Source: Molanna angustata
Lineage: Eukaryota > Arthropoda > Insecta > Trichoptera > Molannidae
NCBI GenBank assembly: GCA_963576475.1
Contig: OY754968.1
Span: forward strand, 18,771,734 to 18,835,733
DNA: 64,000 nt
Reading direction: 5' to 3'
Part shown: one piece after another, positions 34,587 through 45,935 of the stretch
Numbering within the stretch: the first letter of the stretch is position 1
How the letters are laid out: every line of letters starts with the position of its first letter
Made by a program: the position numbers and the translations under genes
Notes under the pieces: model-generated
What the model saw: only the letters and a program-made list of their open reading frames with translations
Databases searched by the model: none
What the model was told of the DNA's origin: nothing

Positions 34587-36651
34587 CATCATCAGCAATG
34601 GCGCTACAGCCCGGTGCGAGCCTTGGCCTCCTCAAGAAACTGCCTCCATCCCGCCCTGTCGACAGCAAGTCTCCTCCAGTTTGTCTGTCCGATCGCTCTT
34701 ATATTGCCCTCGATGTCGTCAAGCCATCTCATCCTAGGTCTCCCTCTGCTTCTTCTTCCTTCAGGACAGGTGTCCAATACTTTCTTTGGGACCCGGTTAT
34801 CCTCCATTCTACAAACGTGTCCGAGCCAACGTAGACGTTGTATTTTGATGTATTGGACAACGTTTGGTTCGCCATACATTATTCCTAGCTCGTGGTTAAA
34901 CCGGATCCTCCAAGATCCTCCTTCACAGGTAGGACCAAATATTTTGCGAAGTATTTTCCTTTCGAACACCAACAATGCATTTTCGTCCTTCTTGGTCAAT
35001 GTCCAGCATTCTGATGCATATGTCATGACCGGTCTAAGAAGAGTTTTGTAAATGAGGGTTTTTGTTTTACGAGAGATGAGTCGTGACCTTAAGTGCTTTA
35101 GCAGGCCATAATAGCATCTATTTGCCGCGGCAAGTCTTGCCCTTATTTCCGCACTGATGTTGTTGTCCGCTGTAACAAGAGATCCCAGGTATGTGAATGA
35201 TTCAACGGCTTCTAGCTGATGGGTTCCCACTGATATTGACTCGTTTCTTACGGTGATGCTATTCAGTGATGCTTTTCTTGTTGCCATGTATTTTGTCTTT
35301 GAAGCGTTGATCTTTAGACCCATGTTATTGGCTGCAGACTCAAGTCTCAAGAAGTTATCCTTCATGCAAGGCAACGTTCTAGATATAATATCGATATCGT
35401 CTGCATATGCAAGTAATTGACTCGACTTTCTGAAAATTGTTCCTGTTGTCTCTATGCCTGAGTCTCTAACAGCTCTTTCCAGGACAATATTAAATAACAA
35501 GCATGCCAATGCATCGCCTTGTCGGAGCCCTCTATATGTTGTGAACTGTTCCGAGGTGCTACACTGTATTTTTACACTGCAGTATGTATTGGACATGGTC
35601 ATTCCGACAAGGCGCACAAGTTTAGGGGGGATGGCCAACTCCATCATTGCCTCGTGGAGCTTAATTCTGTTGACACTGTCATATGCAGCCTTGAAGTCCA
35701 CAAACAGGTGATGTGTTTCAACATTATGCTCCAGCGTTTTTTCGAGTATCTGCCGCAGTGTGAATATTTGGTCAATGGTTGACCTACCCGGTCGGAATCC
35801 ACTCTGATATTGTCCCACCATTTCCTCCACAAATGGGAGTAATCTCGTGAATAGGATTCCAGCAAGTACTTTGTATGCTGTGCACAACAGTGTGATACCT
35901 CGGAAGTTTGAGCAGTTCAGAGCATCCCCTTTCTTATGCAAGGGACAGATCAGGCCATTATCCCAGTCTCTTGGCATTATTTCGGCTTCCCATATTTTAT
36001 GGATGATTTGATGAAGACTTGAAGCTACCCTGCTGCCACCATATTTTAATAGTTCAGATGGTATATCATCGCAGCCTGGAGACTTATTATTTTTAAGACA
36101 TTTTATTGCTCTGATAGTTTCATCCAGAGTGGGTTCCGGCACATCTCCGACATCTGCATTTGCTGTTGTTATAAATTCTGGCTCCTCCGGTGTGGTGTGT
36201 TCCCCCTCATTGAGCAGCTCATTAAAATGCTGTGCCCATCGCTTCAGTATATCGTCTCTATCATTAAGAATTTCTCCTTCCTTGCTTCTGCATGCTGTTG
36301 TTCTTGGCTTGAATTCTTTTCTTTGCTGATTTATTGCCCTATAAAACTTTCTACATTCACTCTGGGTGTTCAATATTTCGAGTTCCTGTAGTTTTGTTCT
36401 TTCGTACAATCTCTTTTTGGATCTATGGAGCTGTTTTTCTTGTCTTCTTTTGGCTTTGTATTCTTCTTCTGTGCCCCTAGTGCTTCTTTGCTGCATTCGA
36501 TGGTAGGCTCTGTTTTTCTCTTTTGTCACTCTTTCGCACTCCTCGTCAAACCAAGGGGATCTTCTCTGTGTTCGGGCCATTCCCAGCACATCTGAAGCAG
36601 CACTCTTAATTTTATCCTGGAAGCAACCCCAAAGCTCTTCGATCGACAAAG
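34587..36651 (-). mobile_element. RTE-like LINE, 5'-truncated, with 11-bp target duplication
   Basis: The word ctctacatgat flanks the element (34576-34586 and 36652-36662). The 3' end on the minus strand is a TGATGATG simple repeat right after the stop, as in RTE-type elements. The left duplication was later hit by the hAT MITE. Lack of frame lesions indicates a recent insertion. Confidence 0.85.
34604..36651 (-). CDS. RTE-like LINE reverse transcriptase, open frame without endonuclease
   Basis: The minus frame is open for about 700 codons to the TAG at 34604. An ATG at 36715 lies in host sequence, so a fusion start is possible but not native. RT blocks are LKNNKSPGCDDIPSELLKYG, YQSGFRPGRSTIDQIF, LFVDFKAAYDSVNR, YRGLRQGDALACLLFNIVLE and LLAYADDIDII. 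Then come TYLGSLVTADNN, a thumb with VMTYASECWTL, and a C-terminus with QRLRWLGHVCRMEDN and GRPRMRW. The endonuclease is absent because of 5' truncation. The clade call (RTE-like) rests on the C-terminus and the TGA-repeat tail. Confidence 0.85.
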
Positions 36652-36662
36652 CTCTACATGAT

Positions 36663-36747
36663 ACCTGTTGAGAAATTGATGTTGATAAAAATACATTTAA
36701 AAATAGTTTTATCATGACTCTTGAATTAGTTTAATTATTTTTTATTT
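36663..36747. repeat. Host repeat, right part
   Basis: It continues the 30285-like sequence (acctgttgagaaattgatg, atcatgactc) after the LINE insertion, confirming the interrupted host. Confidence 0.65.
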
Positions 36748-37537
36748 ACTAGTTGCATGTAACACATGAGATCCAACTGTCGATAGTGATAGTATGTACA
36801 GTTGAAGAATAAGTACCAAACTATAAACCCATAAATACAAATTATTTAATATTTTAAGATATTTGGTTTTCTATACAACACATGTACCTAGGTATGTATG
36901 TCAAGATAGGATAGTATGGAGGTCAGTCCTTTGATCCTACCCAGAATATGAAAACAGCATGATGGTTTGTATGTATGTTTGGAGATTAGTATCAAACTAT
37001 TAAGTCTTCTTAGATTATTGTGTGTAGCTATTGCCATACAAATTGTATGAAGCAATGTCGTCACTAAATTCAATTTTTATAAAAATTGTTAAAAAAAATT
37101 TGAGATGTGCTAATGCAATGTTACTATTTTTTATAGAAAATTAAATTATCTAGTTGAGGTGTTTCGGCTTTTTTGATATTTTTAAAAAAATTGGAAATAT
37201 AGGCAGTTAAACTCATAAATTTATCATGAAAAAAATATTTTTCTTAATAAAAAATGTTTGAGAAACCCTGGATTTTTAAAAAAAAACTAATTTGAGATTT
37301 TGTATTTGTCTATGTTTATACCAAATTTCAGCGTTCTAGCTTTTATGGTTTCTGAGATATATGGAAAAATAAACCAAAATTTCAAAAGTTGATAACCCCT
37401 GACTGAAACGAAAATTCACACTTCTGAGTATAAAAGTTTTGTAGGCCTATAACTGTTTATATATTCTGAAAATTTGGGCTCTGTAATTTAGCGGATCAAA
37501 AGTTATAAGGGGGGGGGGACACACCCACACACACCAT

Positions 37538-37569
<32 letters not shown>

Positions 37570-37778
37570 ACACAAAACTCACATAAAATGTTCTACTCCG
37601 AATTCTGAGTAAATCCATGTATTTATAGGAACATATATGCTGCGAGGCCTCTAGTTGGTGTTATTAGCATGCAAAAAGTCCACTACACCATACAAAATGT
37701 TCCTTCGTACACGCATCTTGGCTTAATAATGTCGATTCATTAAGAGAATTGAATTCTCATGAACGAATCGACAGTTGG
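36748..37778 (-). mobile_element. Non-autonomous Helitron, complete but diverged copy
   Basis: On the minus strand it starts TCCAACTGTCGATTC and ends TACATGCAACTAG, flanked by single-copy AT-rich DNA with no duplication. The microsatellite is a longer CA run (37520-37575). Internal homology to the 47-51 kb units extends over the full length. Confidence 0.8.
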
Positions 37779-38618
37779 AATATTTTATTATGAAAATTTG
37801 ATAATTCTTCATTGCCATTTAATGAAAGTGATGTGCCTCTTTACCAGTTTGAAAATAAAAAAATCAAATTTTAAGTTTTCTGAGCTTGGGGTCACTTTTA
37901 AATATTTGATAGTGAGAAAATGAAAAGCACTATTCAGATATCCTTCAAAATCTAATGGGGAATAAGTGAGTATTACATATACAAATTTGCAAAATTTAAA
38001 AGGAATCGAATGAGTAGGTACTTTAGTATATAATTAATCGATAAAGTAAAATAAACACGCCGTACATAACACATAGCACACACAAACAGATACATTGTGA
38101 TGAAACTTTCGGAACACAATCTCAGCATGATACTAGTTGATAATCTGAAAAAAAAACAGCCTTAAACATCACTCCCCACTATATCCCCTTGGATTAGTGA
38201 GGAGTAAAAAACCTTATCATAAGGATATTTTATCTAAATGTTGATCTTGACATGTGGAAATGTCAGTTTCGTTTACAATTTTTGAATAATTAGTTAGTTA
38301 TTCATGTGACGGAAAAATCTAAAGGTTTACTGAAAAGTCTATTCTTCACTGAGGGTCGTGATCCTCTCTTCTGAAAAGTCTATTAAGACGACTGAAAATA
38401 TTTAGGTAAATAGCTTCGAACATATCAATGACATAAAAAAGCAGTAGGTAGGGCTCGATAAGTGAGAGAATGCGGGTGACAGTTTTTTACAACAAATGTA
38501 TTGTTTTATTTTGTATAGCAGTTTTTTACAACAAATGTATTGTTTTATTTTGTATAGCTAAATAAATAAATAAATAAAAAATAAATAAATAAGCTTCTCG
38601 GGCAACTAATATGTAAGT
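37779..38618. other. Spacer left of the inverted BEL/Pao fragment
   Basis: No gene. 38480-38557 is a direct 39-base duplication starting cagttttttacaacaaatgt. 38443-38478 (ggtagggctcgataagtgag and agaatgcgggtgac) recurs inverted at 51054-51093. 38619-38623 is the ACTAT half of the BEL target duplication. Confidence 0.45.
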
Positions 38619-38623
38619 ACTAT

Positions 38624-39237
38624 TGTTACGGACGGCAGTGGTTAGCCGAACGCAGCACTTTATTTTATTTAAGGCGGTGGCTCGCCTCTTCACCGTGGAT
38701 CGCCTCGTCGTCTCCACGTAGCTCCAGCAGCTCGCTACACAGTATACGACTCGTATACTATGTAGAAGAGATATTCGGGATGAATGCTTCCGTCGGTGGT
38801 TGATTCCAGTTCAAAATGGTAGTCCAGGTTCAGGCAGGGTCGTCGAGTGTTCCGTATTCCAAGCAGATTCAGGCAGCGTCGAGTCAAGAGATAAATTATA
38901 AACGCAGGTAGTGGTATGAAAGAACATATATTTTGCACAATATGCCGTATATTTATATATTGCCGCCGGTCAATAAGCGGCCGGCGGTACAACGATTTTC
39001 GGGCGCGGTGAGGCATGCGAGTCGGTCTGCGCGGGGGTGTGCAGTCGGGTACCGCGGCGGGTATCCGCCGGCGGCCGAACGACTTTCACCATTTTCCGGC
39101 TAGGCCCTACACATGTATCCTCGCCGCTACCCGGTTACATTACAATATAATACAATATAATCAGAGTCAGGCACATTGGCTTTATTTTTCCGCAATACAT
39201 TTCAGTACTTAAACCTAATCCAATCTCGTCCGTTACA
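38624..39237 (-). repeat. 3' LTR of the second BEL/Pao element (inverted part)
   Basis: On the minus strand it starts TGTAACGGACGAGATTGG right after a polypurine tract (ggggggagga) and ends CCGTCCGTAACA, 614 bases. It is nearly identical to the plus-strand LTR at 40526-41867 once the 726-base insert there is removed. The outer flank on the minus strand is ATAGT. Confidence 0.92.
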
Positions 39238-39271
39238 TCCTCCCCCCGTGTCGCTCCGCGGCACTAGTCTC

Positions 39272-40486
39272 TTAGCGGGCGGTGATTGGAAGGACTGCTA
39301 CTTTGACGGCTGGCTTGAGGTATGTACCGGTGGCTGCCTGTACGCGGACGGTGCGTACTTGTCCATCTGCCGCGGTGATCGCCTCGATCACCCGGCCTCG
39401 CGGCCAGTGATTGCGTGGCTGGGAAGCGTCGACCACAATGACTATGTCGCCGGTCTTGATGGGTTCAACCGGTTCCCTCCATTTTCTTCTCTGGGCTAAC
39501 GTAGGTAGGTACTCTCGTACCCACCGCCGCCAGAACATGTCGGCTATCTGCTGCGCCAGCCTCCATTGTTTACGAAGGCACACTTCCTCCTGTGCTGACG
39601 TGTAGATTGACAGGTTCGGCCTTTGTCCGGCCGATCCCAGCAAGAAGTGATTAGGCGTTAGGGGCTCCTCATCTCTTGGGTCGGCCGATACGTGTGTTAG
39701 GGGTCGATTATTGATGGTGTATTCCGCTTCCGCGATCGCTGTTAATAGCGTTTCTTCACGCGGTGCTCGCTCCTTCAAAGCGGCTGTTAGTGCGATCTTC
39801 ACAGACCTCACTAAACGCTCCCAGGCGCCTCCAGTGTGCGGCGCCGAAGGCGTATTGAAACGCCACTCTATGCGGCGGTTTGCCAACTCAGCGGCCATCC
39901 GCTTGTCTGATTGCATATCTGCGAGGGCGTCCCGAATTTCACTGTCGGCGCCTATGAAGTTGGTTCCGTTGTCGGTGTAGAAAACTTTCGGTTGACCGCG
40001 TCTCGCAGTCATTCGTCTGATTGCCATTATCGTGGCGTCGGTGCTGAGCGATGAGGTGACTTCTATGTGAATGGCTCGAGTCACCATACACGTGAACAGA
40101 GCGCCGTAGCGCTTTTCTCTGCGCCGCCCGACGGCGACCATCATCGGCCCAAATATGTCGAGGCCGCAGTGGGTGAAGGGCCTCTCGTGGTGGGCAAGCC
40201 GTCCCGGCGGTAGTTGGCTCATCATTGGTGGTGACGGTCTCGCTCGCGCTTGTCGGCAGCGTAAGCATTCGTGTAGCACCTTTCGCACCGTCGTTCTCAT
40301 ACGGATGATCATGAACGAGGCTCTCATGTCGGCCATCGTTCTTTCGACTCCTGCGTGTTGGGCGCGTTCATGATGCTGCCTTATTAAGAGTCGAGTATAT
40401 GGGTGTGTCCCGTCCAGGATGATCGGCGCTTGTACGCCGCGCGCTATCTCACTGAGCGCGTTGAGTCGCGTGCCCATTCGCAGTAT
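39272..40486 (-). CDS. BEL/Pao integrase portion, separated from its pol by an inversion
   Basis: The minus frame is open from the LINE target duplication (40470-40486) to the TAG at 39272. It has the zinc-binding H/H and C/C pair (HHERAQHAG, CLRCRQ), the DDE core (GLDIFGPM, YTDNGTNFIGA, GGAWERLVRS) and the C-terminal WRLAQQIADMFWRRW region. No lesion is visible. It continues exactly where the plus-strand pol at 43361-45921 stops. GC content is high, like the rest of this element. Confidence 0.9.
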   Translation of the reverse strand: MLRMGTRLNALSEIARGVQAPIILDGTHPYTRLLIRQHHERAQHAGVERTMADMRASFMIIRMRTTVRKVLHECLRCRQARARPSPPMMSQLPPGRLAHHERPFTHCGLDIFGPMMVAVGRRREKRYGALFTCMVTRAIHIEVTSSLSTDATIMAIRRMTARRGQPKVFYTDNGTNFIGADSEIRDALADMQSDKRMAAELANRRIEWRFNTPSAPHTGGAWERLVRSVKIALTAALKERAPREETLLTAIAEAEYTINNRPLTHVSADPRDEEPLTPNHFLLGSAGQRPNLSIYTSAQEEVCLRKQWRLAQQIADMFWRRWVREYLPTLAQRRKWREPVEPIKTGDIVIVVDASQPRNHWPRGRVIEAITAADGQVRTVRVQAATGTYLKPAVKVAVLPITAR

Positions 40487-40525
40487 TTATTTATTTATTT
40501 TATTTATTTATTTGGTGATGATAGT

Positions 40526-41867
40526 TGTAACGGACGAGATTGGATTAGGTTTAAGTTATGAAATGTATTGCGGAAAAATAAAGCCAATGTGCCTGACTCT
40601 GATTATATTTATTTATTTATTTTTTATTTATTTCTATCCAAAAATATACAGTATATATGAGATACAAAATATCTTAAGATAATATAAGCTTATTCATACA
40701 TAGTTAACATACAATGTAAATATAAGTTATCTCATTTCAATAAATATCAATTTACCACTTCACTGGTGCTTACATAGTTGAAGCCATATCTTTTTGTTTG
40801 TATCTTTGTTACTAGCCCCCTCACTAGGCATAGCCTGTGCTAAGGTGAGCTAGTTTTATGTTATTGTCTATTACGTTGTTTATTTATAGATACATTTACA
40901 TATTATATAAGTACATGTACATACATACGCTACGCATTCAAACGTATGCATCTTTCCTTCTAAATACAATATTTCATATTGAGTCATGCACACACAACCA
41001 AAAATTGTGGAAATAAATTATTTGTTTCACTTTTTTTCAATTGTCTATTCTGTTGTTTGTAATAGTGCATTTACATTTTATTTGGAAGAATTATTTCCTT
41101 AAGGATTTTTTCATCTATTTCATAAACCCATCTTAGTGATAGTTTTTTAAATTCTTTTGCATTACTGATGTTTTTAATATTTGTTGGTAAACTATTGAAA
41201 AGTTTTGTTGAAAAATATCGTACACTACGTTGTCCAAAAGTTGTTTTAATATATGGTATATTTAAGGTATTTGTTGTACTTAATCTAGTGTGTTAATATT
41301 GTTGTGAGCTAGTATATTGATCTTCTCTTTTTAGCTTGTATTATATTGTAATGTAACCGGGTAGCGGCGAGGATACATGTGTAGGGCCTAGCCGGGAAAT
41401 GGTGAAAGTCGTTCGGCCGCCGGCGGATACCCGCCGCGGTACCCGACTGCACACCCCCGCGCAGACCGACTCGCATGCCTCACCGCGCCCGAAAATCGTT
41501 GTACCGCCGGCCGCTTATTGACCGGCGGCAATATATAAATATACGGCACATTGTGCAAAATATATGTTCTTTCATACCACTACCTGCGTTTATAATTTAT
41601 CTCTTGACTCGACGCTGCCTGAACCTGCTTGGAATACGGAACACTCGACGACCCTGCCTGAACCTGGACTACCATTTTGAACTGGAATCAACCACCGACG
41701 GAAGCATTCATCCCGAATATCTCTTCTACATAGTATACGAGTCGTATACTGTGTAGCGAGCTGCTGGAGCTACGTGGAGACGACGAGGCGATCCACGGTG
41801 AAGAGGCGAGCCACCGCCTTAAATAAAATAAAGTGCTGCGTTCGGCTAACCACTGCCGTCCGTAACA
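40526..41867 (+). repeat. 5' LTR of the second BEL/Pao element, interrupted
   Basis: The LTR starts TGTAACGGACGAGATTGG at 40526 and ends CCGTAACA at 41867, with ATAGT at 40521-40525 as target duplication. A 726-base LINE end (40610-41335) splits it; the remainder is 614-616 bases, matching the other LTR. TATA-like sequence is at 41532-41541. A primer-binding-like stretch (ttggtccttcgagcgccgga) follows at 41871. Confidence 0.92.
40610..41335 (-). repeat. LINE 3' end inserted in the 5' LTR
   Basis: The minus strand encodes a LINE C-terminal peptide (LPTNIKNISNAKEFKKLSL) near 41130-41195, followed by a 3' UTR with a small hairpin (ctagccccctcactaggc region) and an AAAT-rich tail at 40610-40630. 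The opposite LTR lacks it, which defines its borders to within a few bases. Confidence 0.75.
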
Positions 41868-41922
41868 TTTTTGGTCCTTCGAGCGCCGGATCGATCTTCA
41901 TCCAGTGTGTATAATCGCCAAG

Positions 41923-43059
41923 ATGACTCCATCGTTGAGAAGCGGGAAAAATGCTGCCAAGGAGCTGGAAGAAGATGTCTCCGACAACGACTCGACGCAC
42001 ACAGTCGAGACAACGAGCGAGGACACCATCGTACAGCTACGGAAGGTTATCCGTGAACAAAAAGTTCAACTGGAACGACAGCAGAAGCAGATGAACGAGA
42101 TCCTGAAAGCACGCACGGCCGGACCCGACCATGCAGCACCAGGAACATCCAATGCAGACCACGTCACGCCGGAGCCAACCGCTGAGACCGAGGCCTCCAG
42201 GCGAACGCGAGAATGGGCGACAAAAGAATCGGATCGGATGGCGTTCTTCACAGTCGCCTTCAACGAAGCCTGGCGGGTAGCGTCAGCACCCGACAGCTGC
42301 CCGTCACCCGAGCAAGAGACCCGCAGTAACAATACGCCAAGGCACAATACGTGTATGGCGAGAGACAGTACGGCGGTAGCCCTGCCGCTGTTCTCCGGAG
42401 ACGCCATGGACTGGCGTAACTTCAAAAGTCAGTGGGATCAGTCGACTCAACTGTGCAACCTGACCGACGCAGAGAACATCCTCCGGCTGCGACAAGCGTT
42501 GACCGGAAAAGCGCACGAAGTCGTCTCAGCACTGTTGACCGACGCAAAAAACATACCCGAAATAATGGACAGGCAAGAAAAAAACTTCGGTCACCCCCAT
42601 ATGATAGTGGGTGCGATGGTGGACAGGCTGCGCAGAATACCGCGCGTCGCAGAGCCAGCATCCATGGACACGTTGCGGGACTTCGCATTGGCCGTGAGCA
42701 ACGTGGTTTCGACAATCAGAGGGGTCGACAAGACGTACTTGATAGCACCTCAACTACTGGAAGAGATAGTAGCGAAGCTACCGATCTACGTGCAGCTGAT
42801 GTGGTTCGATACAGGAAGAAATAGAACCACCAAAGCGACCACACAAGAGCTGTCACAGTGGCTAGACGGATTGTGCAATGCGGCGCCGAACATGGGCAGT
42901 CTACGCTCAGGTAAACCGGCAAAACGAGATGCGCAACGTCGAGACGGAAACGCCACTGTCCACCACGTAGTAGAGGAAAAGAAATGTACACCGGCCTGTG
43001 ACTTGTGCAATGAGTTACACCCGCTGTACGATTGTGCAATATTTCGGGAAAAAGTGTGA
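41923..43059 (+). pseudogene. BEL/Pao gag, N-terminal and capsid part
   Basis: The first in-frame ATG after the primer-binding region is at 41923 (MTPSLRSGKNAAKELE). A Gln/Glu-rich coiled-coil-like segment is followed by LPLFSGDAMDWRNFKSQWDQ, a Gag motif common in BEL/Pao, and the first Cys knuckle (CDLCNELHPLYDC). The frame ends at 43057-43059 just inside the zinc-knuckle region, and the reading continues in another frame. I infer a frameshift near 43050. Confidence 0.8.
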
Positions 43060-43360
43060 ACGAACGTTGGACATACACGAAAAGCAAGCGATTATGTGCC
43101 GTATGTCTACTTGCCGGCCACAGAGCGAAGTTCTGCAAGAAGAAGAGGAAATGTGGTATCGAAGGATGCGACATGCCGCACCACCACCTACTCCACAACC
43201 CTCGCAACAACATCGCTGCGCCGACAGAGAGTGTGTGCAATAATATTGAACGAGACGGCTTGGAAACAGAGACGCTCCTGAAAATACTCCCGGTGACAGT
43301 GAACGGGCCAACCGGAGAAGTGAAAATACACGCACTTGGTAGACGCAGTCAACAATCACC
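43032..43360 (+). pseudogene. BEL/Pao gag C-terminal knuckles and protease start, frame-shifted
   Basis: It carries CAVCLLAGHRAKFC and a further Cys/His cluster, then runs into the protease N-terminus (VTVNGPTGEVKIHALG). At the expected protease catalytic site the reading is GRRSQQ rather than an Asp-containing motif. The 14-base word cttggtagacgcag occurs there and again 22 bases downstream. The frame then stops. Confidence 0.75.
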
Positions 43361-45921
43361 TTGGTAGACGCAGCAGTGGCACGCGAAGTCGGCGCCGACG
43401 GACCGGCACGACAGCTGAGATTACGCGGGGCAGGCGGAATGCATACCGACGTTCAATCACGCCGGGTGCGACTGAAAGTGACGGGTGACAGCCATCAATA
43501 CACAGTCGCTGCCTACACCGTCAAGGATCTACGGCTACCACACTCGCTGATGATGAACGCCAGCGCGTGCAATGGCCGCTCGGGAGCGTCGAGACGCACC
43601 ACACTGCCGCAGATGCTGCTAGGGCAAGACAATGCCCACCTGATTGTATCCCGCGAGGTACGGGAAAACGGAGGCGCACGGATTGCGTCACGCACTGCCC
43701 TTGGATGGACGGTGCACGGCGGCGGCGGACCAGCGCACGAAGAAGTTGCACAACATACCGTCGCTTGCACAATCGCCGCCCAATATCGGGAACTGAACGA
43801 GTTGGTGAAATGGAGCTTCTCGGTGGACGCACTGGGTGTCACCGCCGCCGCCCGTGAACGGGAAGAAGACAAAAAGGCTGTGACAATCATGCGAGAAACG
43901 ACGAGACGATTACCAGAGGGACGGTGGGAGACCGGCCTTCTGTGGCGAAACGAAAACTCACACCTGCCCGACAACAAGAATTGCGCAATAAATCGGCTTG
44001 CGCAATTAGAGAAAAAATTAAAAGCCGATGATAAAATGGCGAACGCATACCGCGAGAAGATGAAAGACCTTCTCGCCAAGGGGTATGCACGCCCATTGGC
44101 TGCCGATGAAGCTGTCACGGCAAATCGGAAATGGTATCTGCCTCACTTCGCGGTCATCAACCCGAAGAAACCCGGGAAGCTGCGCATTGTCTTCGACGCC
44201 GCCAGCAAGTACAAAGGAACGTCACTGAACGACACCCTGCTCGCTGGACCGGACCTCTTATCATCGCTGCTCGGCAATGTTCTACGTTTTCGCGAAGGAA
44301 AGATCGCCGTCGCCGCAGACATCAAGGAGATGTTCCTGCGAATTAAAATCAAGAGGGAAGACCAGGCGGCTCAGCTATTCCTGTGGAGAGACACCCCCGG
44401 AAAACAGCCCAGCACCTTCGTCCTGACATCCATGATGTTCGGGGCGAAATGTTCGCCGAGCAGCGCGCAATATGTTCGCGAACAGATCGCCGAAATGTAC
44501 CAGGCGACGCACCCGAAAGCTGCAATGGCGATCCGGAAGAAATTTTACATGGACGATTATCTGGACGCAGCCGACACGCCAGGCGAAGCCGAAACCTTGG
44601 CAAAGAGCGTAAGCGCCCTCCTCAAAAGCGGCGGATTCGAACTCGCCAACTGGGCGTCAAACTGCGAATCCGTCCTAGGAGACATACCTAGACACAAGAG
44701 AGCGCCGGCCGCCGTAGATATCATCACTTGCGGCGAGTCCACAGAGCGCGTCCTCGGAGTCCGCTGGGACCCGAAACGAGACGAAATATCATGTACGTTC
44801 GATCATCTACTGGGAGATTGCGACGAACACCCGACAAAGAGGAAAGTCCTGGCGGAGACCATGAAAATATTTGATCCGCTCGGCATTGCCTCATGCCTCA
44901 CCGTGCGAGCCAAGGCCTTCCTACAAAGAATATGGAGGTCTAGCATAGACTGGGACGATACTCTATGGCCGGAACACCTGTACGAGTGGCAGGCCCTGCG
45001 AGCAGCGCTGAGCACCGCCCATTGCGTGATTCCCAGGTGTTGCCGATGGTATCCCAACGCACGGAGGACCCTACACGTCTTCAGCACCGCATCCGAAACG
45101 GCGTATTGCGCCGTCGCCTATATGGTAGAAGGTACGCCAACCGACACTCGAGTAACCTTCCTCACGAGCAAATGCAAAGTGACACCGCTACGGCCGCTAT
45201 CGATACCGCGCCTCGAGCTACAAGGGGCTCTCATAGCGGCCAGACTAGCCGCCACCGTGAGGAGGGAGTGCGAGAAGCCGATCGAGGAGTCGGTGCACTG
45301 GACCGACTCAACGACAGTGTTGCAATGGCTGAGGACCGACCCGCGGTCATACTCAACATTTGTCGCCAATAGACTGGGCGAAATAGACGAGCTGACAGAC
45401 ATCAAAAGCTGGCGGTGGGTGCCGACCGCACTCAACCCTGCCGACCTTGGCACCAGATGCCAAGAGATGCCCGACCTCCGACCTGATGGCATGTGGTTCG
45501 GAGGCCCCAGGTTCCTGAAGAAACCACCCACTCAATGGCCCGTAGAAAGGAGGACCCACGTACGACACAACGAAGTCGAGATGGAGGTGCGGCCGCAGAC
45601 CGTCTTGGTGACGTCACAGCTGCGCAGTCGCGACAAGAGCCTTCCCGACATAGCGAGATTCTCATCGTGGATTCGCCTAATCAGAACAACGGCCTGGGCA
45701 GTGAGATTCACCGAACGATGCCGGCAGAGGGGGCCTGGCGGGCCCGAACTCACATCAGCCGAGATTGCACAAGCAGAACGAAGATGGGTTGCGCAATGTC
45801 AAGACGATAACTTTTTCGAAGACGTGGGCCCGTTACGACGGGGGGAGCCGATAAAGGCCAGCAGCCGATTGAATATGCTGAAGCCCTACGTCGACGAAGA
45901 AGGAATACTGCGAATGGGCAC
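43361..45921 (+). pseudogene. BEL/Pao pol: protease end, RT, RNase H, integrase N-terminus
   Basis: The frame is open to 45921, where the duplicated LINE target site begins. RT motifs are FDAASKYKGTSLNDTLLAGP, VAADIKEMFLRIKI and the catalytic YMDDYLDAAD (near 44550). RNase H has HVFSTASETAYCAV, where a Thr occupies the usual first catalytic Asp position, and HWTDSTTVLQWL. The N-terminal part of integrase follows. The rest of the integrase is on the opposite strand at 39272-40486. With gag frameshifts and a protease lesion this copy cannot be autonomous. Confidence 0.85.
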
Positions 45922-45935
45922 ATACTGCGAATGGG

